Virus record (IMG/VR): IMGVR_UViG_3300017917_000400
Span: 40,076-104,075 of that record
Direction: 5' to 3' (one strand)
Length of the DNA: 64,000 nucleotides
Origin: a virus
The notes under the pieces: generated by a model
The model's input: the letters and a program-made list of their open reading frames with translations, nothing else
Databases searched by the model: none
What the model was told of the DNA's origin: nothing
Shown: in pieces, positions 45,331 to 53,202 of the stretch
Numbering within the stretch: position 1 is the stretch's first letter
Layout: every line of letters begins with the position of its first letter
Program-made: the position numbers and the translations under genes

Positions 45331-47183
45331 TGACCTACCGAATTAATAAAACCGATGGAAATCAATTAGTTGATTTACCAGACGGCACCTTTGATACAAA
45401 TACAACGTCCCTAACATTAATTGGGCGAAATGTAACGTCATTTGGCGAAGCGTTAAATGAAAATTTTATTAAATTATTAGAAAACTTTGCCAGTACTAGC
45501 GCACCAGAGTCGGCACTAAAGGGACAACTATGGTATGATGCAAGTAGCGGACGTTTAAATGTCTACGACGGAACAAACTTTAGAGCAGCCGGCGGCCCAG
45601 TAATAAGCAGTAGAGAACCATCAAACTTAGTTGCTGGTGACCTATGGATGAATAGTGAAACAAATCAATTATGGTTTTATGATGGTACAGATTTAACCCT
45701 TGCAGGTCCTATATATAATAATATTCAAGGTACTACGGGGTTTGTGGTAGAAACAGTATTAGATAATTTTAATAGAGGACATACTGTAGCAAAGTTATAT
45801 GTTGCTAGTACTTTATTAGGATTATTCAGCAAAGATGAATTTACTCCAGCACAGCCTATTGTTGGTTATGCAGAGGATATTAAACTTATCAAAGTCGGAT
45901 TTAATGTAGGATCTTTAACTAATGTAAAGTTTGATGTTATTGTTACTCGAGCAGAAAATATTTTAACATCAACTGGTGATTTAAAATCTGCAGAACAAAT
46001 TGTTTACAATGACGGTGATCAAGTTATTTTTGGATCTTTAACAATACAATCAGACGACGGTTTAATTATTGGTTCGTCAGAAGACGTTGATTTAAAAATC
46101 GTCAGCGGAAAATTTGTAATAGAACATAAATTAACAAATCAAGATATTGGAATTAAGATCAAATCTCCAACCGGCACGCAAGAGGCTGTTACAATAGATG
46201 CTATTAATTCTAGAGTTGGAATTTTTAAAGAAGTACCAGAACAAACTTTAGATGTAAATGGTAATGTTAAAATTGCGGGCGATTTATATGTGGGCGGCGA
46301 AACAGTAACATTACAAACAACAACTTTAGAAGTAGAAGATAAAAATATTGTTCTTGGTAAAACATTGTCAATTCCTACAGATGCAGCCGCAGATGGTGGG
46401 GGCATTACTCTTAAAGGTACAACTGATAAAACAATCGTTTATGATGATGCCGGCACTAATTGGAATTCAAATATTAATTTCAATTTAGCATCAGGTAATA
46501 CTTATAAAATTAATAATGTTGATGTACTAAGCAATAATACATTAGGTGCCGGCGTTATAAATTCTAGTTTACAGGTATTGGGTGCATTACAAAGTCTTAA
46601 TGTTGATAATTTAACCTATATCAACAATACAACTATAAGCACTTCTGCAAATAATTTAATTTTAAGTCCAAATTTAAACATTGATGTTAGCGCAAAACGT
46701 ATCACTAACATGGCAGATGCTATAGATGAACAAGATGCTACTACTAAAAATTACGTTGATGCTCGAGTATTTGATCGAGGAATTGCACTTAGTATGGATA
46801 TTACTGGTTTGTCTAATAATCAGATAGCCGCAATTTTAGACAATATTGCTCCTTTCTATGATCCAGTATTGGCCCCAGAGGGAATGGCCATTGACGGAAC
46901 AAGATGCAGAGTACATGGAACTACATTATCTGTATCAGTAGGCGATATTACTTATAGTCCAGATGTGGGAGTTGAATATTCGACAGTAATGGTAGATAAA
47001 AATGGAACAGAAAATGAGTCGGTCGTTAAGAGTCTTGCTTTGGGACAAACAATCGCTGGACCTAGTGCGATTATTAATGTACTAAGACAGGATAAATTGT
47101 TTGTTATGGGCGGCGGATTAAGCCCAACATCAGGACAATGGGGATTTGAGAGCGATATCAATGCACCTTATACTACACCGTAA
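45330..47183 (+). CDS. Tail-fibre protein, paralogue 2 (617 aa)
   Basis: This has the same N-terminal docking module as its neighbours: IGRNVTSFGEALNENFIKLL, then GQLWYD, LNVYDGTNF, GDLWMN and LAGP. Residues about 313-400 carry a module shared with the virion gene at 3099-4115 (VGGETVTLQTTTLEVEDK, a GGG turn, TDKTIVYDD, NW). DATTKNYVD near 475 is common in fibres. The C-terminus is a short beta domain (AEGMA-like AIDGTRCRVHGTTLS and VVKSLALGQ) with no collar motif, so it probably binds a different target or a partner subunit. ATG overlaps the previous stop. Confidence 0.82.
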   Translation: MTYRINKTDGNQLVDLPDGTFDTNTTSLTLIGRNVTSFGEALNENFIKLLENFASTSAPESALKGQLWYDASSGRLNVYDGTNFRAAGGPVISSREPSNLVAGDLWMNSETNQLWFYDGTDLTLAGPIYNNIQGTTGFVVETVLDNFNRGHTVAKLYVASTLLGLFSKDEFTPAQPIVGYAEDIKLIKVGFNVGSLTNVKFDVIVTRAENILTSTGDLKSAEQIVYNDGDQVIFGSLTIQSDDGLIIGSSEDVDLKIVSGKFVIEHKLTNQDIGIKIKSPTGTQEAVTIDAINSRVGIFKEVPEQTLDVNGNVKIAGDLYVGGETVTLQTTTLEVEDKNIVLGKTLSIPTDAAADGGGITLKGTTDKTIVYDDAGTNWNSNINFNLASGNTYKINNVDVLSNNTLGAGVINSSLQVLGALQSLNVDNLTYINNTTISTSANNLILSPNLNIDVSAKRITNMADAIDEQDATTKNYVDARVFDRGIALSMDITGLSNNQIAAILDNIAPFYDPVLAPEGMAIDGTRCRVHGTTLSVSVGDITYSPDVGVEYSTVMVDKNGTENESVVKSLALGQTIAGPSAIINVLRQDKLFVMGGGLSPTSGQWGFESDINAPYTTP

Positions 47184-47198
47184 AGACAGGGTGGGTTC

Positions 47199-47206
47199 GA
47201 TAAATA
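47199..47206 (+). promoter_or_regulatory. Late promoter box GATAAATA before third fibre gene
   Basis: Plus strand GATAAATA, 22 nt before the ATG of paralogue 3. Two other rightward genes here (6 and the 204-aa gene) have the same eight-base box at nearly the same spacing. Confidence 0.5.
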
Positions 47207-47228
47207 ACATATATTAGGGGTTATAAGA

Positions 47229-49172
47229 ATGGCGTATACAATAAACCGATGGGACGGAACAGCGATTGCAGTAATTGAAGACGGTACCGTCAATCAACAG
47301 TTAGACGTTAAATTAATCGGTAAAAATTATGCTGGCTACGGCGAAATACAAAACGAAAATTTTATCCATATACTTGAAAATTTTGCTGGAGCAACTAGCC
47401 CTGCAAATGCAGTTCGTGGACAACTTTGGTATGACAGTGCAAATAAACGATTAAAGATTTATACAGGCGATATAGTAGGTGCTGTAAAACAGTGGAAACC
47501 TATCGGTGGCGCCGAATATAGCACCGTAGAACCAACATATCCAAACAATGGTGATTTTTGGTTCGATAGAAATAGAGATCAACTTAAAGTTAGAAACGGA
47601 GATAGTTGGCTAGCAATTGGTCCTCAAAGTGCAGGCTCTGGCACAACACAGATGATCAGTAAACAGGTAAGAGGATTTCCTATAGGAAGTTCTACACCGC
47701 AGACCTATTCTATTATTATTGCTAGTATTAACGATGTTCCAGTTTATGTCATTGCTAGAGAAGAGTTTACATTAGATATTAGCGACCCTGATTCTGTAAT
47801 TGTTGGATTTAATCTAATTAAAAAGGGATTAACACTTCAGCAAGTTGATGATGAAACTGGTGTTAGCGGTACACCTACATTTTTATATTGGGGCACAGCC
47901 AGCAACTCATTACGTCTAGGCGGATTTTTAGCCAGCGAATATGTTCGTTCAGGAAGTTCAAATTTTACATCAACTGTACGTTTTAGCGATTTAGGTTACA
48001 CAGTCGGCGACAGTAACGACCTAGCAGTATTCATTGAAACAGGTACAGAACCAGTTATTCAAAACGTAACAGGTCCAAGAATTTATTTTAGAGTTCGTGA
48101 CGGTGCTACTGTTAAAAATCCTTTAACAATTAATGCAACTAAATTAGAACCAGGTATTGATGACACATTTAGTATTGGTACTAGTGTTAAAAAATGGAAA
48201 GAAGTTTATGCTACAAACTTTTACGGTATTGCAGATAATGCAAATGCTCTTCAAGTTGAAGCAGGTGTATATCGTGTAGCCAGCACAAATGCAGGTGTTA
48301 ATACTATTGCCGCACGTGACAGTAGTGGTAATTTAACAGCAAATACTTTTAACGGTAATGCTACTAGTGCTACTAAATTGGCAACTATTAGAACTATTAA
48401 CGGTGTAAATTTTGATGGTACTACAAATATCATCATTGAGGATAGTACAAAAGTAAGATTAGATGGCAGCACAATGACAGGGTTTTTAACTCTAAGTGCT
48501 GACCCAACATCTGGATTACATGCCGCTACTAAGAGTTATGTTGATGCACAATTCGGCGTAGGTGGTACTCTAAGTATTGCTCGAGGTGGTACAGGTGCAA
48601 GCACAGCGGCAAATGCTAGAACAAATTTAGATGTTCCGACTCGTGCAGGCGGCGACGCATCGGGGACTTGGAATATTGATATTTCTGGATCATCTGCACA
48701 ACTTAATGGATTTGCATCATCAACTTCGGCAGTGGCTAATACTATTGCTAGAAGAGACGGCAGTGCAAACTTAACAGCAAACGTGTTTAGTGGTACTGCT
48801 ACAAGTGCTCGTTATGCTGACTTAGCAGAAAAATATTTGACTGACAACGAATACGAAGTTGGAACTGTAGTAATGGTAGGCGGAGAAAAAGAAGTTACTG
48901 CTTGTAAATTTGGCAGTAGAGCAGTTGGCGCAATTTCTGGAAATCCAGCATACATGATGAACAGCGGACTAGAAGGTGGACAATACGTAGCACTTAAAGG
49001 TCGTGTTCCAGTTAAAGTAATAGGCAGTGTTAAGAAAGGCGATAGAATGATAGCCAGCGATGGCGGTGTTGCTATTGCAGGTCAGCATCATACAGCCGCT
49101 GATACATTTGCTATTGCTTTAGAAGATAATACTAATACAGATATTAAATTAGTGGAGTGTTTAGTTCTTTAA
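47229..49172 (+). CDS. Tail-fibre protein, paralogue 3 (647 aa)
   Basis: Third copy of the docking module: IGKNYAGYGEIQNENFIHIL (about 29-48), then GQLWYDS, LKIYTG, GDFWFD and WLAIGP. The middle has a HAATKSYVDAQF motif and a SIARGGTGASTAANARTNLD shaft. The C-terminal domain (about 530-647) is distinct: ARYADLAEKYLTDNEYEVGT, then VVMVGGEKEVTACKF and KGRVPVKVIGSVKKGDRM. It may be a receptor-binding or trimerising tip. It ends convergently with the thymidylate synthase gene: the two stop codons overlap by two bases. RBS AGGGG before ATG 47229. Confidence 0.82.
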   Translation: MAYTINRWDGTAIAVIEDGTVNQQLDVKLIGKNYAGYGEIQNENFIHILENFAGATSPANAVRGQLWYDSANKRLKIYTGDIVGAVKQWKPIGGAEYSTVEPTYPNNGDFWFDRNRDQLKVRNGDSWLAIGPQSAGSGTTQMISKQVRGFPIGSSTPQTYSIIIASINDVPVYVIAREEFTLDISDPDSVIVGFNLIKKGLTLQQVDDETGVSGTPTFLYWGTASNSLRLGGFLASEYVRSGSSNFTSTVRFSDLGYTVGDSNDLAVFIETGTEPVIQNVTGPRIYFRVRDGATVKNPLTINATKLEPGIDDTFSIGTSVKKWKEVYATNFYGIADNANALQVEAGVYRVASTNAGVNTIAARDSSGNLTANTFNGNATSATKLATIRTINGVNFDGTTNIIIEDSTKVRLDGSTMTGFLTLSADPTSGLHAATKSYVDAQFGVGGTLSIARGGTGASTAANARTNLDVPTRAGGDASGTWNIDISGSSAQLNGFASSTSAVANTIARRDGSANLTANVFSGTATSARYADLAEKYLTDNEYEVGTVVMVGGEKEVTACKFGSRAVGAISGNPAYMMNSGLEGGQYVALKGRVPVKVIGSVKKGDRMIASDGGVAIAGQHHTAADTFAIALEDNTNTDIKLVECLVL

Positions 49173-49996
49173 ACAGCCATGTCTGCTTTAATAGCAGGAT
49201 CTGGATTATAGTTTTCTAATACAAAATCGTCGACTACATAGTCGGCGATTTTTTTTCCTACTGTAATAAACAATGTTGGTAATTGCTTAGGTGTACGAAC
49301 TAACTGTTCATTAACTGCATCAATGTGATTATTATAGATATGGCAATCTCCGCCAGTCCAAATGAAGTCTCCAACCTTTAATCCGCACTCGCGAGCGATA
49401 ATGTGTGTAAGCAATGAATAACTGGCTATGTTAAAGGGTACTCCTAAAAACATATCGCAACTACGCTGATACATTTGACAACTTAGATGTCCGTCTGTGA
49501 CATCAAATTGACTCATTACATGACATGGCGGCAAAGCCATATCAGATAATTCTGCTGGATTCCAAGCACTGACAATATGTCTACGTCCACTAGGATCGTT
49601 CTTAATACCGTCAATTAGTTGTTGTATTTGATCAACACCCATAAAGTCGCGCCATTGTACTCCGTAGACACGACCCAAGTCGCCTTCATAGTGTGCTTTT
49701 GGTAGCCAGTAGTCTGCTTTGGCGTTAGCAGTCCAAATAGTAGTTTTAGAAATATCTCTAGTGCCATGTAGGATTTCCGCAAGTCGGCGTTCGTCACCGC
49801 TCCCTTCTAAGAACCAAAGAAGTTCCGAAACTACTGCTCGCCAGGCGAGCTTCTTAGTAGTGACGGCTGGGAAGCCTTCTTGCAGATTAAAACGCATTTG
49901 ATAACCAAACACGCTACGGGTTCCTACCCCCGTTCTATCACTCTTGTTCTTTCCGTTTTTGAGTATGTGCTCTAGTGCTTCGTGATATTGCTTCAT
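49169..49996 (-). CDS. td: Thymidylate synthase (275 aa)
   Basis: Makes dTMP from dUMP with methylene-tetrahydrofolate. ThyA family: N-terminal SDRTGVGTRSVFGYQMRF, ELLWFLEGSGD, the active-site loop ALPPCHVMSQF with Cys158, QRSCDMFLGVPFNIASYSLL and DCHIYNNH. Length is normal (T4 td 286 aa). No intron is seen, unlike T4. Its start overlaps the end of the dihydrofolate reductase gene by 59 bp. A terminator for the opposite fibre operon is hidden near its 3' end. Confidence 0.97.
   Translation of the reverse strand: MKQYHEALEHILKNGKNKSDRTGVGTRSVFGYQMRFNLQEGFPAVTTKKLAWRAVVSELLWFLEGSGDERRLAEILHGTRDISKTTIWTANAKADYWLPKAHYEGDLGRVYGVQWRDFMGVDQIQQLIDGIKNDPSGRRHIVSAWNPAELSDMALPPCHVMSQFDVTDGHLSCQMYQRSCDMFLGVPFNIASYSLLTHIIARECGLKVGDFIWTGGDCHIYNNHIDAVNEQLVRTPKQLPTLFITVGKKIADYVVDDFVLENYNPDPAIKADMAV
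49223..49256 (+). terminator. Intrinsic terminator for fibre operon, buried in td
   Basis: Plus strand: arms 49223-49235 and 49240-49252 pair over 13 bp (one G-U) with a 4-nt loop ACAT. The 3' arm runs into eight T (49249-49256). It lies about 50 nt after the stop of fibre paralogue 3, inside the td coding region read in the opposite direction. Confidence 0.85.
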
Positions 49997-50471
49997 TGTG
50001 ATATTCTTCTACTGTGCAAGAACCTAAATTGAGTGTTTGATGCAATTTCATACCATCTAAAAATTCATTTAGGTTAATATGTACATCGTTGAGGTATTCG
50101 CCTTTTATTTTTGTAATATAAACTTTGTCTAGTACAGGCTTACTTTGTAATAACAAATTTAGGCCGCCTATGACAAAAATATTTTTACGACGATTGTTTT
50201 GTTTTAAACTTTTAAGTGCTTCGCAGACATCTCCTCTAATTTGTTCGATGTCATCTCGTTCAATAAACTTATTAGTAAACAGCACATTAAAACGTCCAGG
50301 CAACGGACTAGGCATGTCTGGACTGTCCCAAGTTTTTTTACCCATAACTACAATTTGATCTTGTGTTACAGTTTTAAACCATTTCATATCGTCTTTATTA
50401 TGCGGCCATGGTAACGATCCCTTCCATCCCATACCGCCTATATCGTCTACTGCAAATAATCCTGCTATCAT
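49938..50471 (-). CDS. frd: Dihydrofolate reductase (177 aa)
   Basis: Recycles dihydrofolate made by thymidylate synthase. Start MIAGLFAVDDIGGMGWKGSL with the active-site WPHNKDDMKWFK, then VVMGKKTWDS, GRFNVLFTN and IFVIGGLNLL. Length is near T4 frd (193 aa). Its last residues (about 158-177, rich in Arg, Lys and Gln) read through the start of td. T4 also places frd next to td. No good Shine-Dalgarno sequence before ATG 50471; coupling to the previous gene is likely. Confidence 0.95.
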   Translation of the reverse strand: MIAGLFAVDDIGGMGWKGSLPWPHNKDDMKWFKTVTQDQIVVMGKKTWDSPDMPSPLPGRFNVLFTNKFIERDDIEQIRGDVCEALKSLKQNNRRKNIFVIGGLNLLLQSKPVLDKVYITKIKGEYLNDVHINLNEFLDGMKLHQTLNLGSCTVEEYHNEAISRSTRAHTQKRKEQE

Positions 50472-50474
50472 AAA

Positions 50475-50789
50475 TTATTTTTTTGGTTTTTTAAGAAAAC
50501 TCTTAGTTTTTTTAATTACATCTTTCTTTACACGTTCAACATCTAATCTGAAGTCGATATGTTCAATATCGTCCTCGTAGTCGCTAATCAGTTCAGAAAG
50601 ATGTGACTCAAGATCGTCTATGTTGTTTTTCTTAGCGTGATCATCAATGTTAACGTCCCATACTTTACCATTCTTGAAAATAATCCTCATAGAATGAAGA
50701 TATGGTATAGGTACTGCTTTTACATCTACATCGCTGAAAACCTCTGGCCATTGATCTACAACATCTTTTGGCAGAGATTTTTTCTTCAC
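50475..50789 (-). CDS. Conserved phage protein of unknown function (104 aa)
   Basis: GTG start at 50789, overlapping the previous stop as GTGA. It begins MKKKSLPKDVVDQWPEVFSD, then has a short beta segment (MRIIFKNGKVWDVNI) and an acidic helix (DDLESHLSELISDYEDDIEH) before a basic tail. A Lys-rich end and the acidic middle suggest a small binding protein. I do not recognise a family. It belongs to the frd/td transcript. Confidence 0.6.
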   Translation of the reverse strand: MKKKSLPKDVVDQWPEVFSDVDVKAVPIPYLHSMRIIFKNGKVWDVNIDDHAKKNNIDDLESHLSELISDYEDDIEHIDFRLDVERVKKDVIKKTKSFLKKPKK

Positions 50790-51400
50790 GCTTCAGCCGT
50801 TGCCTTCTTCTTACTTGGTGCTAATTTTTCTGCTTCAGCACGTAAACGAGCCGCTTCTTTATACATAGCATCCGCTTGACTGCGGAATTGCTTTGCTAAG
50901 TCGGCATCGCTGAGAGGTTCATTAGACGGTTTAGTAACTACCTTCTCTTCTGTAGCGGCTGGCTTGCTTTCTGGAATTTCTTTAACAGTAGCCACTTCGG
51001 TAGCCTCCGCACCATTACCTAACGCTAAGTCATTAACACTAATACCGCGTTGTTCTGCGATCAATTGATTAAGTTGATCTAAACTAACGGTTGATTGTAG
51101 CGTTGGAGTCATTTCAACTTCACTGGTTTTAACTTTAATAAGTTTACCATTAAAGTGTAAATTGGCCAGCATAACACTGCCGTCAGGAAAATTAGTACGA
51201 GCCATGGCTTCTGCAAATTCATATGCACTCTGGCCTGCATTACTTTCAACTAATTTAATGATAGTGTCGTGTTGTTCGGGTAACAATGTTGCAGTATCGA
51301 CAACTAATGCAGAATCGCTCTCACCTGGCAAAGTTCGATATGCAACGATAACTTTGCGTCCGTTTGTTTTGATACGTCCTACGTGTTTTAAATTAACCAT
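50786..51400 (-). CDS. Conserved marine T4-like protein of unknown function (204 aa)
   Basis: The first half is conserved in style: MVNLKHVGRIKTNGRKVIVA, then YRTLPGESDSALVV, NFPDGSVMLANLHFNGKL and MTPTLQSTVSLDQLN. The second half (about 125-175) is Glu/Ala/Lys/Pro-rich and ends in a helical, basic region. I recall similar proteins in marine T4-like phages with no known function. It is co-transcribed with the nucleotide genes and overlaps the previous gene by 8 nt. Confidence 0.65.
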   Translation of the reverse strand: MVNLKHVGRIKTNGRKVIVAYRTLPGESDSALVVDTATLLPEQHDTIIKLVESNAGQSAYEFAEAMARTNFPDGSVMLANLHFNGKLIKVKTSEVEMTPTLQSTVSLDQLNQLIAEQRGISVNDLALGNGAEATEVATVKEIPESKPAATEEKVVTKPSNEPLSDADLAKQFRSQADAMYKEAARLRAEAEKLAPSKKKATAEA

Positions 51401-51623
51401 TTTGTTGTTGTCCTTGTTTAGCGACGCCCTCTAAAAATCCATTGAGCTTATTATATACGCTTCCTACAGCGGCCATTTCAGCGGCTTTAAATGCGCCTCT
51501 TGAACTGGCAAGATCAATGATGCTCCTTAGCATGTTCAAATCTTGAACATTTAAGTCTACGGATTGTTGTGCCGGCGCCTCTGGCGTCTTAGCAACTTCT
51601 TGTGTTTCGGTTTTTTCGGTCAT
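51393..51623 (-). CDS. Small conserved protein (76 aa), function unknown
   Basis: ATG at 51623 with AAAGGAG. The N-terminal 20 residues are Glu/Thr/Pro/Gln-rich and likely disordered. Then VDLNVQDLNMLRSIIDLASS, RGAFKAAEMAAVG and VYNKLNGFLEGVAKQ form a compact helical domain. No catalytic residues are seen. It opens a short run of coupled genes reaching frd and td. Confidence 0.6.
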   Translation of the reverse strand: MTEKTETQEVAKTPEAPAQQSVDLNVQDLNMLRSIIDLASSRGAFKAAEMAAVGSVYNKLNGFLEGVAKQGQQQNG

Positions 51624-51655
51624 AATTATACTCCTTTGTATTATTATATATCCAG

Positions 51656-51940
51656 TTAATTATTTAGATATTTTAAATGTGAACAAGCCAGTAAAAAGAA
51701 ACTGGCTTCTTTGGGTTCTTCAAACCCTATTTTTATTTTGGTTTTATATTGATTATTTTCTAGTACTAGACTTTCACCTATATAAAATCTGTACTTGAGA
51801 TTTTCGTAGATCCACTCTCTTATAGATGCTACCATATTATATCTAAGATCTAAGTATTGATAATGGAAGTAGGGAGGCGGATCTTTAACCTCCCTACAAC
51901 CTAATACATTAAGTGGATTAATTTTTACATCATCGATCAT
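51656..51940 (-). CDS. Small unknown protein coupled to the VWA protein (94 aa)
   Basis: The start ATG at 51940 overlaps the VWA gene stop as ATGA, so it is very likely translated with it. The protein has an aromatic-rich middle (PPPYFHYQYLDLRYNMVASI) and a beta strand pair (YKTKIKIGFEEPKE). No known motif. It may act with the MoxR/VWA pair, but this is only positional. A hairpin (51686-51709) lies within its 3' end. Confidence 0.55.
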   Translation of the reverse strand: MIDDVKINPLNVLGCREVKDPPPYFHYQYLDLRYNMVASIREWIYENLKYRFYIGESLVLENNQYKTKIKIGFEEPKEASFFLLACSHLKYLNN

Positions 51941-53112
51941 TTTTTCTTTTCTGGAAACTCGTAGTAAGCATAAGTTCCAAATGGTGGAACAATACTATCA
52001 TTTCCATGAATAATAAAAATGGTGTCGCAGTAATCTTCGTCACCCCAACTGTCCCAAGGATAACCGTCTGTAAACATGATAAACTTTTTAGGGTTAATAT
52101 CATGCTCTTTCATGTATTCCCAGTTACACACAAAGTCAGTACCACCACCGCCCATTAATTCGTACTCAGAAATTTCTTCGGCAGTGTAACCATTGAAATC
52201 TGCTTCGTTGTAGACTTTAGTATCAAAGCACCAAATTTTAATATTAAAATCTTTGAACTCTTCCATAATGCCCTTAATCTCACTAAGGAAGTCTGCGCCC
52301 ATTTCGTCTGTAATAGAACCAGACATATCTAAACTAACACAGATGTCGATAGTAGTGTCAAAATTGCACCCGGGCAATACAGCACCGGTCATTTGACCTT
52401 TACGGCTAGGACGACTCCAACTAAAATCATTTTTAATTGTGCTTTGGATTTGTTGACGTAATAGTTCACGCCAATTCATCTTAGGCTCAGTCATCTCTTT
52501 AATCATACGTGCAATATCTCCAGGTACATTACCTGCACCTGCGGCCTGTGCGGCTTGAATCATTGCTTCTTTGATCTCATCGCGAATTTTGCGAAGTTCT
52601 TCTTTGCTGTGTTTTGGACCGTTGCCTTCTTTATCTGGATCCAAATGTTCATCTAACAATTCGCCTAGCGCGGCTAATTGCTCTTCGTCGTATTTGTTGT
52701 AGATTTCGTCGTAGACTTGTTCAGCACTCCAACTGTCATATTTACGATCATAGAAAAACTTAACTGGCGGATCGTCACCAATACGCTCACGTTTTAAAAG
52801 ACCGTTAACACAATAGTCTGCGGCAATGTTCCAAATTTGTTTGTCTCTGCCTTCGTTACGCATCATGTGATCGTAGACGCAGTGTAAAATTTCGTGTGCA
52901 ACAACAAATTCTACTTGTCGAGGAGTCATCTTTTCAAAGAACTCTCGATTATAATAAAAGTTACGAAAGTCCGTTGCGGCAGTAGGAAGCCAATCGCTGG
53001 CATCAACTAATTTCATTCGGGTAGCCATATTACCAAAAAATGGATGGCGAAGTAATAGGCCTACTCTGGCTACAACAATCTTATCAACGATTGGATCTAG
53101 TGAATGTGACAT
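51937..53112 (-). CDS. VWA-domain metallopeptidase-like protein (DUF2201 type, 391 aa)
   Basis: Two parts are visible. The N-terminal half has a zincin-like HExxH, VVAHEILHCVYDH (His73 to His77), after a helical lead, with AADYCVNGLL further on. A charged helix (about 155-200) links it to a C-terminal von Willebrand A domain with a MIDAS: CVSLDMSGS (about 258-266), then GGGGTDF and FTDGYPWDSW. This is the plan of predicted VWA-like metallopeptidases (DUF2201). It follows a MoxR-type ATPase gene, its usual partner. Together they could remodel or cut a metal-bound protein complex. Substrate unknown. ATG 53112 with CGGAG and its own early promoter. Confidence 0.8.
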   Translation of the reverse strand: MSHSLDPIVDKIVVARVGLLLRHPFFGNMATRMKLVDASDWLPTAATDFRNFYYNREFFEKMTPRQVEFVVAHEILHCVYDHMMRNEGRDKQIWNIAADYCVNGLLKRERIGDDPPVKFFYDRKYDSWSAEQVYDEIYNKYDEEQLAALGELLDEHLDPDKEGNGPKHSKEELRKIRDEIKEAMIQAAQAAGAGNVPGDIARMIKEMTEPKMNWRELLRQQIQSTIKNDFSWSRPSRKGQMTGAVLPGCNFDTTIDICVSLDMSGSITDEMGADFLSEIKGIMEEFKDFNIKIWCFDTKVYNEADFNGYTAEEISEYELMGGGGTDFVCNWEYMKEHDINPKKFIMFTDGYPWDSWGDEDYCDTIFIIHGNDSIVPPFGTYAYYEFPEKKK

Positions 53113-53140
53113 TTTTGCTCCGTTTGTTTACTATATGTAT

Positions 53141-53169
53141 ATTATACAATCGTTTCTATACTTTGTCAA
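53141..53169 (-). promoter_or_regulatory. Sigma-70-like promoter before VWA gene
   Basis: Minus strand: -35 TTGACA (53169-53164), a 17-nt spacer, -10 TATAAT (53146-53141), 28 nt before the ATG. Both boxes match consensus exactly. Confidence 0.85.
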
Positions 53170-53171
53170 GG

Positions 53172-53197
53172 ATAGAGGTGCATTTCTGCACCTCTAT
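53172..53197 (-). terminator. Strong hairpin after MoxR gene, terminator-like
   Basis: Arms 53172-53182 and 53187-53197 pair perfectly over 11 bp, with a GAAA tetraloop on the minus strand. It begins 5 nt after the MoxR stop codon. There is no U-run after it, so it may be a weak terminator or a 3'-end stabiliser. The next promoter starts 2 nt further on. Confidence 0.55.
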
Positions 53198-53202
53198 TTT
53201 GA

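Noticed and set aside
51686-51709. Hairpin AAGCCAGT/ACTGGCTT near the end of the 94-aa gene
   Set aside because: Lies inside coding sequence with an 8-nt loop and no U-run on the coding strand; noted but not called a terminator.
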